Counted from the stretch's first letter, positions 44,501-51,492 are shown. The stretch: DNA of 64,000 nt from Endozoicomonas arenosclerae (GCF_001562015.1 NZ_LASA01000065.1:9843-73842), one strand, 5' to 3'. Made by a program: numbers and translations. The notes: generated by a model not told the origin, from the sequence alone.

Positions 44501-46150
44501 TTGAATGGAACTAACAGCTTCATTCCGATTCAATTCAACACCTGAACCATCGGCAAGCTTTATACGAACAATGTTGTCTAAATCAGCTCTCTCACCAAAT
44601 CTTGCTAACTGACTGTCTTCGTTAAAGTGAGCTTTACCTGTTGTATCTACAAAAACACCCTCGTCTGTGACTTTCAGATAGGAGTGAATATTTTGTGCAG
44701 TAACACTTTCAGGAAGAACTTCTTTCAGATCAAGGATGTCTCTATCACCACTTTTACTGGTAAAGTCATAGAGCATATCTGATTTGATTTCATCAGCACT
44801 GGACTCAAGTGACAACGCATATTCATCTTCACCACTACCACCAATCAGAAGGTTACGACCTTTACCCGCTTCAATACGGTCATTACCTTCACCACCATCA
44901 AGCATAGTGCCGTCATCATTACCACGAAGTGTGTCACGACCTTTACCACCGAAAAGCTCTACAGCATGATCTGCTTCGTCTGCTCTCTGTGCACTCCCTC
45001 TTGCAGCAACACTGGATGCATCGAGTAACTCATCACCTTCACCACCCAGAGCTTGCGTTAGGTTATGTTCATCCAGCTTGAAGTGAAAACGCTGTCCATC
45101 CTCACTGTTCAGGAATGCTTTCTTTCCGCCACCAGCTTGATCAAAAAGATCCAGACGCTGGCTTAATGCTTCTGTCGAAAGAAATGGATTATCGTCAGCC
45201 AGCTCAACACCCGCAGACTGAGTCCAATCAAACTGCACAACCACTTCATCTGAAATCTGAATAGCAATCTCATCACTGAAAGCGGGATTATCCTGGGCAA
45301 AAACAGCAACCAAATCTTCAGATGAAAACTCCCCTCCCCCTTCACTGTCTATGTAGACACCATCCTCTGTCACTTTAAGGTAATTAGAGATATTTTCAGC
45401 TGTTACGCCTGAAGGTAGGAGAGCACTGATATCAATAGTATCTTGTTGCTGGTTATTTGAAATAAACTTAAGCGTTTCAACAGATTCCGAATCTGCCAGA
45501 ACATAGCGGTCATTGCCTTCACCACCATCATAATAATCTTCACCAGCCCCACCATTTAATACATCATCTCCAGCAAGCCCCATTAAATTGTCGGCTTGAA
45601 CTGTCCCCATCATCGTATCCGCCATCGCTGTACCCGTAATGTCATTCAGCGATGTGGAAGCAACTTCATTCTCTGTAAGGCCGGTAATAGGAGTGTCTAC
45701 ATTGCTGTATCGATCAAACTGAATAACGGAAGTATCTGCAATCTGGACAGCAACTATGGCACTTAAAGGAGGATTGTTTGCAGCAAAGCGGGCAATCTGG
45801 TTTTCAGTAGAGAATTGTCCCTGACCCGCAGGATCAAGATAAACACCTTTATCAGTAACTTTTATATAGCTCTTCAAATTGCCTGAGTTAACATCACCAG
45901 AGACTAACTCGCTGATATCCAGGATATCCTGCTGGGTATTGTTTGACTTGAAGTGAAGGGTATCAATAGCATGATCAGAAAGAATATAACGGTCATTTCC
46001 TGCACCGCCGTTATAGATATCAGCACCCAACCCACCATCTAACGTATCATCGCCACTCATCCCGAAAAGATGATCAGCGCCATCTGTGCCATGCAATTCA
46101 TCCGAAGATTGGCTACCAAAAATAGGTCTATTACCAGATTGTCCGTCCAT
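29555..46150 (-). CDS. Giant RTX/cadherin-like extracellular adhesin with inserted lectin-like modules
   Basis: A 5531-residue acidic, repetitive protein in one intact frame, with AAAGGGAAG before the ATG. Residues 1-815 hold clusters of GGxGxDxLxG calcium-binding RTX repeats. A tandem array of cadherin-like, He_PIG-like and VCBS-like beta-sandwich repeats with VNDAP linkers follows. Modules appear inserted between or inside these repeats: GH115-C-like (about 1030-1190, 2853-3023), LamG-like (about 1395-1605, 3523-3753, 4323-4540) and other beta-sandwiches (about 1907-2065, 2387-2543, 3890-4120, 4743-4887, 5157-5397). The C-terminus has RTX repeats (GGAGDDILTGGNDSDTF, DVIDLSDVL) and a type I secretion-like tail. 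No N-terminal signal peptide is seen, fitting type I export. No T1SS genes are near. The likely role is binding host or algal glycans. Domain limits are estimates. Confidence 0.88.
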   Translation of the reverse strand: MDGQSGNRPIFGSQSSDELHGTDGADHLFGMSGDDTLDGGLGADIYNGGAGNDRYILSDHAIDTLHFKSNNTQQDILDISELVSGDVNSGNLKSYIKVTDKGVYLDPAGQGQFSTENQIARFAANNPPLSAIVAVQIADTSVIQFDRYSNVDTPITGLTENEVASTSLNDITGTAMADTMMGTVQADNLMGLAGDDVLNGGAGEDYYDGGEGNDRYVLADSESVETLKFISNNQQQDTIDISALLPSGVTAENISNYLKVTEDGVYIDSEGGGEFSSEDLVAVFAQDNPAFSDEIAIQISDEVVVQFDWTQSAGVELADDNPFLSTEALSQRLDLFDQAGGGKKAFLNSEDGQRFHFKLDEHNLTQALGGEGDELLDASSVAARGSAQRADEADHAVELFGGKGRDTLRGNDDGTMLDGGEGNDRIEAGKGRNLLIGGSGEDEYALSLESSADEIKSDMLYDFTSKSGDRDILDLKEVLPESVTAQNIHSYLKVTDEGVFVDTTGKAHFNEDSQLARFGERADLDNIVRIKLADGSGVELNRNEAVSSIQGESTADKMKAGEGSDTLYGNAGDDILDGDALASTKSADFLYGGEGNDKLFIDNLDLTSGAVEGGVGFDTARIKESAGQSVTLDMHASGIEKAIGGDSDDVLDGSGFTDTSGGYNKSTGDYESSEAQRLDLYGRDGDDTLKGGVGRDYLDGGSDDDILSGGAGRDFIAGGAGNDTFILADDDEVDTLWDFKSNSEQQDVLDISAFVADDFDYNDLADYFNVDSNYVYFDKAGQGTFTYNQAIAKLGGKSDIDDPVKVQLDDIQVTFDPAGGDIVLLNTNAPTAIATGLAIDEDSSDGTAVGSVSHTDVDGPNPVTYAISSGNDNGYFTINSSTGAVTLTAAGEAAIDYESAVSHTIQVTASDGTFVSTPVNLTVTLNDVNEAPVVANNIVNQSVSEDSKLTFQVPVNTFLDVDGDALTYTATLADGSALPDWLKFNSGSRTFSGTPDNEDVGTLNLKVTATDGDGLSSNAQFNLDVTNVNDGPVQVFQESGGLVSIEAENFHSSVARDGSVWSTVSDGSASGGEKVATASNGMWRTGNDTEGDSPELTYEINFDSPGTYYVWMKGEIMSGGGDSLHIGVNGDYSHTNWGFTNFSNSNNWTHSGRATINIDEAGRHQVNLWLREAGLSVDKIVLTKDSNYTPSGSGPAQSDYLNAPADQAVNEEASFLYTLAADAFVDVDSGDILSLSASLANGDPLPTWLSFDAESRTFSGTPDDSDVGDIVVRVTASDGQSIHSADFSLSVVAVNDIPDSVSLDSTSVSENSAGAIVGAIATADDDSGDSHTYSLSDTRFEVVSGQLKLKDGISLDSESESSIDLTVTSTDSAGASVNETFTINVVDVNDAPELATHSLVNEVLAAYSFDNTSDDTGNGNDLALAGNASLGTGYNGTGSALTIDASDGSAGASFDLTMGENISFSTWVKMDSFDPNWSRIVEVTDGTDSFFLGREQHNSTLAVHIYDNGSRAGTLEIDNFFVEGEWVHITTTISDSGDLLLYKNGELAAESSTSWTPNGVEYNVTLGNRSAGDRVIDGSIDEFAFYDKALSENEVHAIFDSATIDNQLNDAIHISENSANSTLVATVSGSDQDVSDSLTYSLTDDAGGRFAINNSGEISVADGALLDHEANSTHDITVQVSDGELSSTRTYTVYVTDVNEAPTAANETVTATEDTTYVFTAGDFNFADQDQSDSLSSVKIESLPVQGELLLNGAIVSVSDTISVSDIQSGLLTFTPGSHHNGNDYSSFAFKVADGQGEYTQSSYNMTLNVTAVNDIPVVSSNIDKTTNEDVSFTLTEAELLANTTDADNDSLSVSNVTVTSGQVSVVDNGNGTWTVTPDSHQSGSAQLGFDVSDGSVTVSSQVDLTITPDADAPSLDVQGSTVISQMDFNGGLANGWTSENSVESHASGGPLGSSRNGSRVVELDADGGGTTPDAFYYSVDTSQGHDHEVSLWVKQRGSYDGTDEIEVVWNGQVLQTIDPGTSWGEVKVTLPDTEQSSTQLTIREVAGQNNGVGPLLDEITVTRFGADDSSDPAYDKAISSAEDSRIALDLSASLTDSDGSESLAVSLSGIPSGFGLTDGSNTVTTDGSAVDVTGWTLANITLTPVANHETDFTLTLSATATEASGGDAETVSQTIRVDLQPVQDAPDVANVDLGSTAEDTSLLITEAQLLANSSDVDAGDSLSITSLSLVNGAHGSVTDNGNGTWTYTPAANFNGNDVALSFTVSDGNVSDDQVATATVDVSSVNDGPESGSALTLSTNEDQSFVMTEAELLANASDADSDTLSVSNVRIDSGSVAVVDNGNGTWTFTPSDNWSGSSVMLFDISDGQATVSGQANITVSAVADAPTLSIADSTVISSMDFENDGLASGWTSENAPEINQASVYGVSDASGGNGYIMDLDDTEGSAATNEDAIRYTVDTSEGFDHEISFATRIRPDSLGTDEFEVVWNGEVLQTITPTSSWETITIKLPANGNDSGQVVIRETSGAFDDHGALFDDVTINKLNSITINEDSSSTFELATALVDADGSETISSVQVSGVPSGYVLGDGTNSVTSDGSSIDISSWNTSQLSLTPLANANGTVSLTVSATAAESSGDTATTSQTIDFVIQSVDDAPVAGNVDLGSVNEDSSVVITQAQLLANASDDDGDSLSIASISLDNDSHGVLVDNGNSTWTFTPAANFHGADVAFSYTVSDGTSGDEASVSAVIDVNAVDDDAVVSNVLSNQSVDEDSAFNFTVPENTFTHGDKDTLTYSATQADGSDLPDWLLFNTDTRAFSGVPDNGDVSTLSLKVTATDEDGETTDANFNLVVNNVNDSPSPVFAESNGLVSIEAENFSSQVNRSGNTWSVKSDGSASGGEYVDTADNGLGFDQDYTGQSSELTYDIQFDSAGTYYVWVRGNETNGNGDSIHIGLNGEAVESGSRIDFDSTSMEWANDRMNGAGRITIEVDEPGTHQLNLWMREDGTGVDKIVISDDVNYVPSGSGPAESDYVGLSDQTVAEESAFSYTVDANAFNDLDGDSLSFSATLSNGDPLPTWMSFDAGTRTFSGTPDDPDVGTVQVRITASDGSLSSSADVSITVNGVNDAPTTPEAVVEQIDFVWGGSSISDKNAASLTMPDGFELGGSVWLTKTDGGYGKGVKVQISDNQNGTLNFKVIEAKYTDLSTWNNLTAEQKSTYFESSGTDQIVSTSNSNAGYGISNISVNGGAAVSGFLDTSSGKNADPFSSVENSSNGAVVGTITASDVEGDNLIFSLTNDAGGRFAIDSSTGQVTVADGSLLDYESASSHSITVQVSDGQLTSEQTYTIRVSDTNDAPELVSAIAEQATAEEAAFSYTLPANAFADDDGDAMSFNATLSNGDPLPVWLNFDSATRTFSGTPDDADVGSLSIVIAVSDGSLTTNVPWTLNVTAVNDAADLVADTNTGEASVGGSVVSGGASVLANDSDEENDSLTVTDVNGTTISGSTTIQGDYGDLVIGSDGSWTYTPDTPDLDSSLVAHWRFDGNTNDVASGDSVADDGALKNGATIDGGGLYGSGLNLSSESDALLIESSNEIDQMRVTDRTISLSFRVDETNDLSGRQMLFDEGGFSKGLNAYIDGGKLYIGGYDSNVGWEGTWYSVDLPDDNDFHHISLVLGENEFSAALDGQVLTDIAKDVSTGTRELSSSHNQLALGARYGDTAYHDGTYDGGNTIKSQTFIGELDEFRIYNRALNEQELNALDYEYKDTSLQDVFSYTVSDGTDTSTSTLTIDVNRVPEALSGTLSATEDGGAIAGQLSAIDLDTGESLTFAVETQPSEGSVTVNTDGSYSFNPGSDFQDLAQGATRDVTFDYRVTDVQGDSSTNTVTITVTGANDTANITSVETYTEDFNDFSAGDLNGQNGWVTEKFNSTVDLELADIGQDGSQALQFNKVSASTAGSLLNTVPDLSNASTFTFEADVAKNWWGTDLGIGGDNNSDGKIGKNDSEVAIKIKPVDHNDTLTLTLADGSTQTVSFTPADGNGWARFRVEVDLEANSGSGSVTVKYKDLSAGESEWTTVSGLSDINAQLNPSASDHTNPDNWNGIYVNGDGAGVRIDNLMLEAKGDTTNAALTEDSGVDGSGNLVKSGLLIVSDTDTGEGNFTAETITGSYGSLTIDASGNWTYTASNSQNAIQSLDDGENVTDTLTVQTADGTTHDISVVISGMNDGPSVANVDLGSSNEDTDLVITEAQLLANSSDVDGDSLSITALTLDNSSHGSLTDNGNGTWTFSPADDFNGSDISFSFTVSDGTVTSSANATVDVTAVNDAPELSGSPLISGIDAAYSFSDSTDSSGNGNDLTLSGSATLGAGHNGGQAFEMDGTAGHADIAGLQTGGAMTISTWVKYDSLSQSWSRIVDFGNGSANNNIILAHDGSTDTIAFEIYDGTGYPADGLLKVSNFFTEGEWVHVTATVDDTGAMRIYKNGELAGENLSGAVPPDLVRTNNYIGKSNWDGDGSLDGSIDDLAVFNSALNADQIKAIYEADSVDNLLSDAFHVVENSADSTVLGSVAATDIDNASNELSYSLSNDAGGRFTINSTTGEISVADSGQLDHDSNASHTITVQVSDGELSSTRDYTVYVTDINEAPTAADNTLSTNEDTNYTLTLADLGYSDQEGAEMTQIQVSTLPTEGTLKLSGAAVTADQVISKADIEAGNLVFEPDSNEAGDDYASVGFKVHDGNSYSGEHNLTFNVAAVTDGATLNDIGTQVLNSTFDGNNADGWQRTNPSNIGSSLVQNNELYNWNTTESYRDIDTSDSSVQTYELTFTLHHIQNPYHTTNISVKWGGQTVATYTEAPGSDTITATKTILLTATGDPVTELRFDQDNNYFKLDDIQINKVVATDEDTAHSLPDLGIALIDSDGSETLTVTADGIPAGAILTDGSHSITADGSSIDLSGWNHSTLQLTPPADSTETISLTITATTTENGGDSSTVSETLSLRVNSVNDKPVSEENTLILKESDSYTFSQNDFRFTDVDTGDTLQSITLTSLPASGALILNGVAVTANQVITATDISNLTYTAPTTDPDVGTSFGFTVSDGNLSSNPQVFSVDVRGNLSNSVMSGGSDDEIVDGSHQADTLRGEGGSDTLLGDAGADIIFGGTGSDIITGDDDQPVPVNVSASFISASSQASIVVDVASGVSLSAGTDNGDGTWTLSGEDLPGLTMSGTGNSWDESLTFTATGPVTRNVVINDHSFESQSLTTDGAFVHQPTSSSWTFSGANDGIHNYNNNGLNEPATKGINAGFLNTDGTISQTLVENFDRSISYQLQVDIGNRSNEGFADYEVRIKAGGVVLASDGSVTPAEGEFDTLTLNLNGAAIAADSAAIGQPLVIELHKISGPQLVFDNVRLTATTTEQVAQETVSTDQSDQITGGAGDDILTGGNDSDTFIWDSSDVGTGGSPALDTITDFSTGSGGDVIDLSDVLVNESEPLDQYLSLNFEDGDTTIEVKPDANGDVTQKIKLEGVDLSNYGGGSTDSEILNNLIDDGNLQID

Positions 46151-46399
46151 AGATACTTCCCTTTACCTACAAATCTTTTTAATTCCCTAAATGCATATAA
46201 GCAGGAATAACACGAGCTACACCTGAAATTCAGACTAGATGGCAAGAAATAGAGGTCGCATAATAGATAGGAATATAAAGAGGGCTTGCTTGAAGCAAAT
46301 TTGATTATAGAGGCGAAGTTTGGCGGAATTTGTCGCTTTATCCCGAATAAAGGCAGTTTATCCGGGACAGAAGCTACTACCAAGGTATGATGCTGAGAA

Positions 46400-46840
46400 T
46401 CAACGTTTGAAACACGAAGATATTTGACTGCCAGTAAATCCCCTCTGCGCCAAAAAACGATACTGCTTCGATTTATCTTTGGTATTCAGGGGTTGCTCAT
46501 CGCCAAACTTACGTCGTCTTTGCTCTTCCACCATCTCAAGCCAGAGATCATCATCATCCAGCAAGCATTCAGCTATTAGCTGACTTTCGAGTCCTTTCCT
46601 GAATAACTCAGAACGAATTCTGACCGGTCCATAGCCTTTTGCAGTTCGGGATCGAATAAAGCTTTCCAAAAAACGTTCATCGCTCTGGAGACCTTCTTCC
46701 CTCAACCGCTCAAGAGCTGGAGTTAGATCAGACTCTGGAAAGCGGAGTTTGAGTTTGCCTTCAAGCTCTCGAAAGCTATGTTCTCGACGTGCGAGCAAGT
46801 CCATAGCCGCACGCCGAATATCAGTATCAGTAATTTCCAA
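46400..46840 (-). CDS. recX: Regulatory protein RecX
   Basis: A small helical protein of 146 aa with three-helix repeats (RREHSFRELEGKLKLRF, then RLREEGLQSDERFLESFIRSR, GYGPVRIRSELFRKG and FLAQRGFTGSQI). RecX binds RecA filaments and limits their activity. It starts 3 nt after the recA stop and is therefore co-transcribed under LexA control. The 249 nt between it and the giant adhesin gene hold no clear terminator, and this is the border between the conserved block and the accessory region. Confidence 0.92.
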   Translation of the reverse strand: MEITDTDIRRAAMDLLARREHSFRELEGKLKLRFPESDLTPALERLREEGLQSDERFLESFIRSRTAKGYGPVRIRSELFRKGLESQLIAECLLDDDDLWLEMVEEQRRRKFGDEQPLNTKDKSKQYRFLAQRGFTGSQISSCFKR

Positions 46841-46843
46841 AAC

Positions 46844-47899
46844 TTAGTCCGTCAGAAGTTCGTCCTGACGCTTGGCTTCAGATTTACCCGTTTCTTCAGG
46901 CTCAGGCTCGGCAGAACTAAGCAGCTCAGCACGAATTTGTCCCTCAATCTCTTCAGCAATTTTTGGATTATCAGTCAGGTACTGAGCAGCATTAGCTTTA
47001 CCCTGACCAATTTTCGTTCCTTTATAGGAGTACCAGGCACCGGATTTTTCAACCAGCTTCTGCTTAACCCCAAGATCAATAACCTCACCCATATGGTAAA
47101 TACCCTGACCATATAAGATCTGGAATTCTGCCTGACGGAAAGGAGGAGAAACCTTGTTCTTGACGACTTTAACCCGGGTCTCATTACCAATGATCTCATC
47201 ACCCTGCTTAACCGCTCCGGTCCTGCGGATATCCAGACGAACTGAAGAATAGAACTTCAGTGCATTACCACCGGTTGTGGTTTCCGGGTTACCAAACATG
47301 ACACCTATCTTCATACGAATCTGGTTAATGAAAATCACCAGACAGTTAGCTTGCTTGATAGAACCGGTAATCTTACGCAGAGCCTGAGACATCAAACGGG
47401 CCTGAAGACCTACATGGGAATCGCCCATGTCACCTTCAATTTCTGCTTTTGGAACAAGAGCTGCTACGGAGTCAACAACAATGACATCAACTGCACCTGA
47501 ACGAATCAGCATGTCAGTAATTTCCAGGGCCTGTTCACCTGTATCAGGCTGAGAGACATAAAGGTCGTCAACATCAACGCCCAGCTTGCCAGCATACAGT
47601 GGATCCAGAGCGTGCTCAGCATCAACAAAGGCACAGGTAGCCCCTTGCTTTTGGGCTTCGGCAATCACACTGAGTGTCAGAGTGGTCTTACCAGAGGATT
47701 CTGGACCAAAAATTTCTACCACTCGGCCTTTTGGCAAACCACCTATACCCAGGGCAATATCCAGCTGAAGTGAGCCAGTAGAGATGGCCGGGATAGCTTC
47801 CTGCTTCTGGTCACCCATACGCATGACCGTGCCCTTGCCAAACTGACGATCAATCTGGCCCAGGGCCGCTGCCAATGCTTTCTTTCTGTTGTCATCCAT
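46844..47899 (-). CDS. recA: Recombinase RecA
   Basis: RecA of 351 aa. Walker A is GPESSGKT (residues 65-72), Walker B is VIVDSVAAL, and other conserved blocks are [28 protein letters not shown] and [19 protein letters not shown]. It forms filaments on single-stranded DNA, drives strand exchange and triggers LexA self-cleavage. Two LexA-type boxes lie about 80-115 nt upstream. recX follows directly. Confidence 0.98.
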   Translation of the reverse strand: MDDNRKKALAAALGQIDRQFGKGTVMRMGDQKQEAIPAISTGSLQLDIALGIGGLPKGRVVEIFGPESSGKTTLTLSVIAEAQKQGATCAFVDAEHALDPLYAGKLGVDVDDLYVSQPDTGEQALEITDMLIRSGAVDVIVVDSVAALVPKAEIEGDMGDSHVGLQARLMSQALRKITGSIKQANCLVIFINQIRMKIGVMFGNPETTTGGNALKFYSSVRLDIRRTGAVKQGDEIIGNETRVKVVKNKVSPPFRQAEFQILYGQGIYHMGEVIDLGVKQKLVEKSGAWYSYKGTKIGQGKANAAQYLTDNPKIAEEIEGQIRAELLSSAEPEPEETGKSEAKRQDELLTD

Positions 47900-47980
47900 T
47901 GTTCAGATCCACCTTTTAGTGCTGGCCACTCTTTCAACCAACGGTTGTAACCACTAAATCAAAATTAAAAACTTCAGATA

Positions 47981-48015
47981 CTGTATATTTAAACACTATC
48001 TGTATATTTGTCCAG
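47981..48015 (-). promoter_or_regulatory. recA promoter region with two LexA (SOS) boxes
   Basis: CTGTATATTTGTCCAG (48000-48015) is a full CTG-N10-CAG match to the LexA consensus. CTGTATATTTAAACAC (47981-47996) is a second, imperfect copy. On the minus strand TGGACA-N17-TAAATA gives a promoter overlapping both boxes. The upstream box ends 4 nt short of the pncC stop. Confidence 0.75.
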
Positions 48016-48018
48016 TAT

Positions 48019-48513
48019 TTATCTGGAAATTGCATCCACAACTTTAATCAGACCATCCAGAGCCGCTTCAACAGCCTGCCTGCGCACCTGTTCCCGATCG
48101 CCGGGAAACAGGAATACTTCGGTACTGACTTGATTATCAAAACACCAGCCTATCCAAACAGTACCAACTGGCTTCTCATCTGTTCCACCTTCAGGCCCTG
48201 CAATGCCCGAGATAGAAACACTCAGTGGTACAGACAGATTCTTAACCGCTCCCAGTGCCATACATTCAACTACTGGCTGACTCACAGCCCCATAACGATT
48301 AAGCAGGGTAACAGGAACATCCAGAAACTTATGTTTCATGGCATTGGAGTAGCTGATAATAGCGCCTTCAAACCAGGATGAGCTGCCCGGTATGGAAGTA
48401 AAAACCTGACTGAGCCAGCCGCCTGTACAGGACTCTGCTGTTGCTACTTTCAAGTTTGCCGCCTGCAGCTTTACAGCCAGGCTCTTCAGCTTGCTTTCAA
48501 AATCTTTCGACAT
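48019..48513 (-). CDS. pncC: Nicotinamide-nucleotide amidohydrolase PncC (CinA C-terminal domain family)
   Basis: A protein of 164 aa, the size of E. coli PncC (165 aa), consisting only of the CinA C-terminal domain. Conserved blocks are ATAESCTGGWLS, GSSSWFEGAIISYSN and SVSISGIAGPEGGT. It converts NMN to nicotinate mononucleotide in pyridine-nucleotide recycling. The ATG at 48513 (MSKDFES) is preferred over 48537 because it has AGAGG upstream. The recA-pncC-mutS arrangement is the same as in Pseudomonas. It is divergent from mutS. Confidence 0.9.
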   Translation of the reverse strand: MSKDFESKLKSLAVKLQAANLKVATAESCTGGWLSQVFTSIPGSSSWFEGAIISYSNAMKHKFLDVPVTLLNRYGAVSQPVVECMALGAVKNLSVPLSVSISGIAGPEGGTDEKPVGTVWIGWCFDNQVSTEVFLFPGDREQVRRQAVEAALDGLIKVVDAISR

Positions 48514-48753
48514 CAAATTAGCCTCTGGCTCCAGCACATTCAGACCTGATGAAACGTCTTTATCAGCGAAAAACCACTATGTTAACGCTTTAGATAAGCT
48601 AACCAAACAAGATTCCATGAATCCAACCACTCAATTGCTGTTAGCAGTAAGAAGGCTAAAGATAAACCATTGCCCCCATGAAAACAGCAGGCTTTTCATA
48701 GTAAAATGTCAGATTGTTTGTCAGCAACCTGAATTCAAGGCTTACCCTCATCT

Positions 48754-51360
48754 ATGAGCCAGAGTAAAGATACCCAAAGTCAGCACACACCCATGATGCA
48801 GCAGTACCTGCGCATCAAGCAGCAGCACCGGGAACACCTGGTATTTTATCGCATGGGTGACTTTTACGAGCTGTTCTATGACGACGCCCGTAAAGCTGCC
48901 GAGTTACTGGATATCACACTAACAACCCGGGGACAGTCTGCCGGTGAGCCTATTCCCATGTCGGGCATCCCTTACCATGCAGTAGAAGGTTATCTCGCTC
49001 GACTGGTCAGGCTCCGTGTTTCAGTGGCTATATGTGAACAGGTGGGAGACCCAGCCACATCAAAAGGCCCTGTGGAAAGAAAAGTAGTCCGGATTCTAAC
49101 CCCTGGCACCGTCAGTGACGAAGCACTGTTGGATGAAAGACAAGACAACCTCTTAACAGCTCTGAGTCGCTCAGAAGATCAGTTTGGCATTGCCTCCCTG
49201 GATATCAGTAGCGGCCAATTTACTGCTGTTGAAGTGAAGGGAGAAGAGGCCCTGCTGGCGGAAATTGAACGTATTAGCCCTGCCGAAATTCTTGTTAATG
49301 ACAGTTTTGAATGGCCTGCCCAAATCACAGGGCGTCCTGGCACCATCAAACGTCCACCCTGGGATTTCGATCGTGACAGCGCCTACGAAGGACTCACACG
49401 ACAATTCCAAACTAAAAACCTGCAAGGCTTTGGCTGCGAGTCTTTGACCATGGGTCTTGAGGCTGCAGGCTGCTTGCTGCAATACGCCAAAGAAACTCAA
49501 AGAACATCCCTGCCCCATATTCGCAGCATACAGCAGGAAATCAGAGAAGAAAGCGTCGTACTGGATGCCGCCAGTCGTAAAAATCTGGAGCTCACCCAAA
49601 ATCTGAATGGCGGCAGAGACCACACACTGTTGTCGGTACTTGATAAAACAGCCACGGCCATGGGCAGCCGACTGCTCTCACGCTGGCTCAATCGCCCACT
49701 TAGAAACCTCAAGAAGCTGCAAAAACGTCAATCCATCATTTCAACATTAAAGTCAGGCTACCACTTCGAACAGATTCAACCATTATTGCGCGGAATTGGT
49801 GATATTGAGCGGATTCTGGCCAGGGTAGCATTAAAATCAGCACGTCCAAGAGACCTTGCACGCCTTAGAGATGCACTGAATCAACTTCCAGAATTGCAGG
49901 CAACTCTTGGTACGATCGACAACGAAGACATTCATAAACTGGCTGATGCTATCAGTGAACACCCTGAGGTTGCAGACCTGCTGACCCGTGCAATTATTGA
50001 AAACCCTCCCGTCATCATTAGAGACGGAGGCGTGATTGCAGAAGGCTACGACTCGGATCTGGATGAGTTCCGCGCCCTTAGCCAAAATGCGGGCGACTAT
50101 CTTGTTGAGCTTGAGAGAAGAGAAAAAGAAAGAACGGGGCTGGCAAGTCTGAAAGTCGGTTTCAATCGGGTTCATGGATACTACATTGAACTCAGCCGAA
50201 GAGAATCTGATGATGCGCCAGTCGATTATATACGTCGACAAACTCTAAAGAATACCGAAAGGTTTATCACTCCCGAACTGAAAGAATTCGAAGATAAAGC
50301 TCTGTCCAGTAAAAGCAGAGCACTTTCCAGAGAAAAAGCTTTATACGACGAGCTGTTAGAGAAACTTCTGGAGGTATTGGGTCCACTCCAGGAAACAGCC
50401 ATGAACATTGCTGAACTGGATGTACTGAATAACCTCTCAGAAAGGGCTGAAACGCTTAACTTCTGCCAGCCTGAACTCAGTACAACACCTGGCATTCATA
50501 TAGAAGACGGGCGCCATCCAGTGGTTGAACAGGTGCTGACAGAACCCTTTGTTGCCAATAATGTTGCTCTGAATCCCGCCAGAAGAATGCTGGTCATTAC
50601 CGGCCCTAATATGGGCGGTAAGTCGACATATATGCGACAGACAGCTCTGATCGTACTTCTGGCTCATGTTGGTAGTTTTGTACCTGCCAGTCATGCAAAG
50701 ATGGGGCTTGTAGACAGAATCTTTACCCGGATAGGCTCATCGGATGACCTGGCTGGCGGTCGATCAACCTTTATGGTTGAAATGACAGAAACCGCTAATA
50801 TTCTGCATAATGCAACCTCAAACAGTCTGGTATTGATGGATGAAATCGGTCGAGGCACCAGCACCTTTGACGGGCTTTCACTGGCATGGGCCTGCGCACA
50901 CCACCTTGCAGACAGTGTTAAAGCTTTCACACTATTCGCAACACACTATTTTGAGCTGACTCAACTGCCTGAGGAGTGCAACTCGGTAGCCAATGTTCAC
51001 CTGAACGCCACAGAACACGACGATAGAATTGTATTTTTACATTCTGTTCAAGAAGGTCCTGCCAGCCAGAGTTACGGTTTGCAGGTGGCTCAACTGGCCG
51101 GCGTTCCCAGAAATGTAGTGACTCAGGCACGATCCAGACTGCAACAACTTGAGGAAGGGTCGTCTGATCAGACTATGCTGCAAGCTTCAAACCACGCTAC
51201 AACTGTGTGCGACGACAATCCCGTTCAAGCAGATATGTTTGCCGCTACTGAGCCACATCCTGCAGTCGATGCGATCAAGGATCTTGATCCAGATAACCTG
51301 TCTCCAAGACAAGCTCTGGAACTCTTATATGATCTGAAGACAATGACTGCAAAAAACTGA
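48754..51360 (+). CDS. mutS: DNA mismatch repair protein MutS
   Basis: MutS of 868 aa. The mismatch-binding F-x-E motif is in [11 protein letters not shown]. The clamp and lever domains follow, and the ATPase has Walker [27 protein letters not shown] and the dimer-contact [10 protein letters not shown]. It recognises mismatches and recruits MutL. A C-terminal tail with [14 protein letters not shown] is the tetramerisation region. The start ATG at 48754 gives the normal N-terminus (about 15 residues before the QYLRIK core). It is one of two plus-strand genes in the conserved block. Confidence 0.97.
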   Translation: MSQSKDTQSQHTPMMQQYLRIKQQHREHLVFYRMGDFYELFYDDARKAAELLDITLTTRGQSAGEPIPMSGIPYHAVEGYLARLVRLRVSVAICEQVGDPATSKGPVERKVVRILTPGTVSDEALLDERQDNLLTALSRSEDQFGIASLDISSGQFTAVEVKGEEALLAEIERISPAEILVNDSFEWPAQITGRPGTIKRPPWDFDRDSAYEGLTRQFQTKNLQGFGCESLTMGLEAAGCLLQYAKETQRTSLPHIRSIQQEIREESVVLDAASRKNLELTQNLNGGRDHTLLSVLDKTATAMGSRLLSRWLNRPLRNLKKLQKRQSIISTLKSGYHFEQIQPLLRGIGDIERILARVALKSARPRDLARLRDALNQLPELQATLGTIDNEDIHKLADAISEHPEVADLLTRAIIENPPVIIRDGGVIAEGYDSDLDEFRALSQNAGDYLVELERREKERTGLASLKVGFNRVHGYYIELSRRESDDAPVDYIRRQTLKNTERFITPELKEFEDKALSSKSRALSREKALYDELLEKLLEVLGPLQETAMNIAELDVLNNLSERAETLNFCQPELSTTPGIHIEDGRHPVVEQVLTEPFVANNVALNPARRMLVITGPNMGGKSTYMRQTALIVLLAHVGSFVPASHAKMGLVDRIFTRIGSSDDLAGGRSTFMVEMTETANILHNATSNSLVLMDEIGRGTSTFDGLSLAWACAHHLADSVKAFTLFATHYFELTQLPEECNSVANVHLNATEHDDRIVFLHSVQEGPASQSYGLQVAQLAGVPRNVVTQARSRLQQLEEGSSDQTMLQASNHATTVCDDNPVQADMFAATEPHPAVDAIKDLDPDNLSPRQALELLYDLKTMTAKN

Positions 51361-51420
51361 CTATGCTCATAACTGCTTGAACTACTACCTTAGAGACAAT
51401 ACTGGTAGACTTGTCGCCTC

Positions 51421-51492
51421 GACTGGTTGCACTGCTTAGCAACCAGTCAGGGATAAGCGAGTAGAAATGTCATTTTCTGATGGTGACATTTC
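51421..51492. repeat. Two tandem perfect hairpins between mutS and fdxA
   Basis: GACTGGTTGC (51421-51430)/GCAACCAGTC (51439-51448) with an 8-nt loop, then GAAATGTCA (51464-51472)/TGACATTTC (51484-51492) with an 11-nt loop. Neither is followed by a U-tract. They may protect the mutS 3' end, act in the fdxA leader, or be operators. Confidence 0.5.

Noticed and set aside
29555-46150. CRISPR or satellite-type repeats in the giant gene
   Set aside because: The repetitiveness is at the protein level, in diverged domains. The DNA has no regular short direct repeats with unique spacers.
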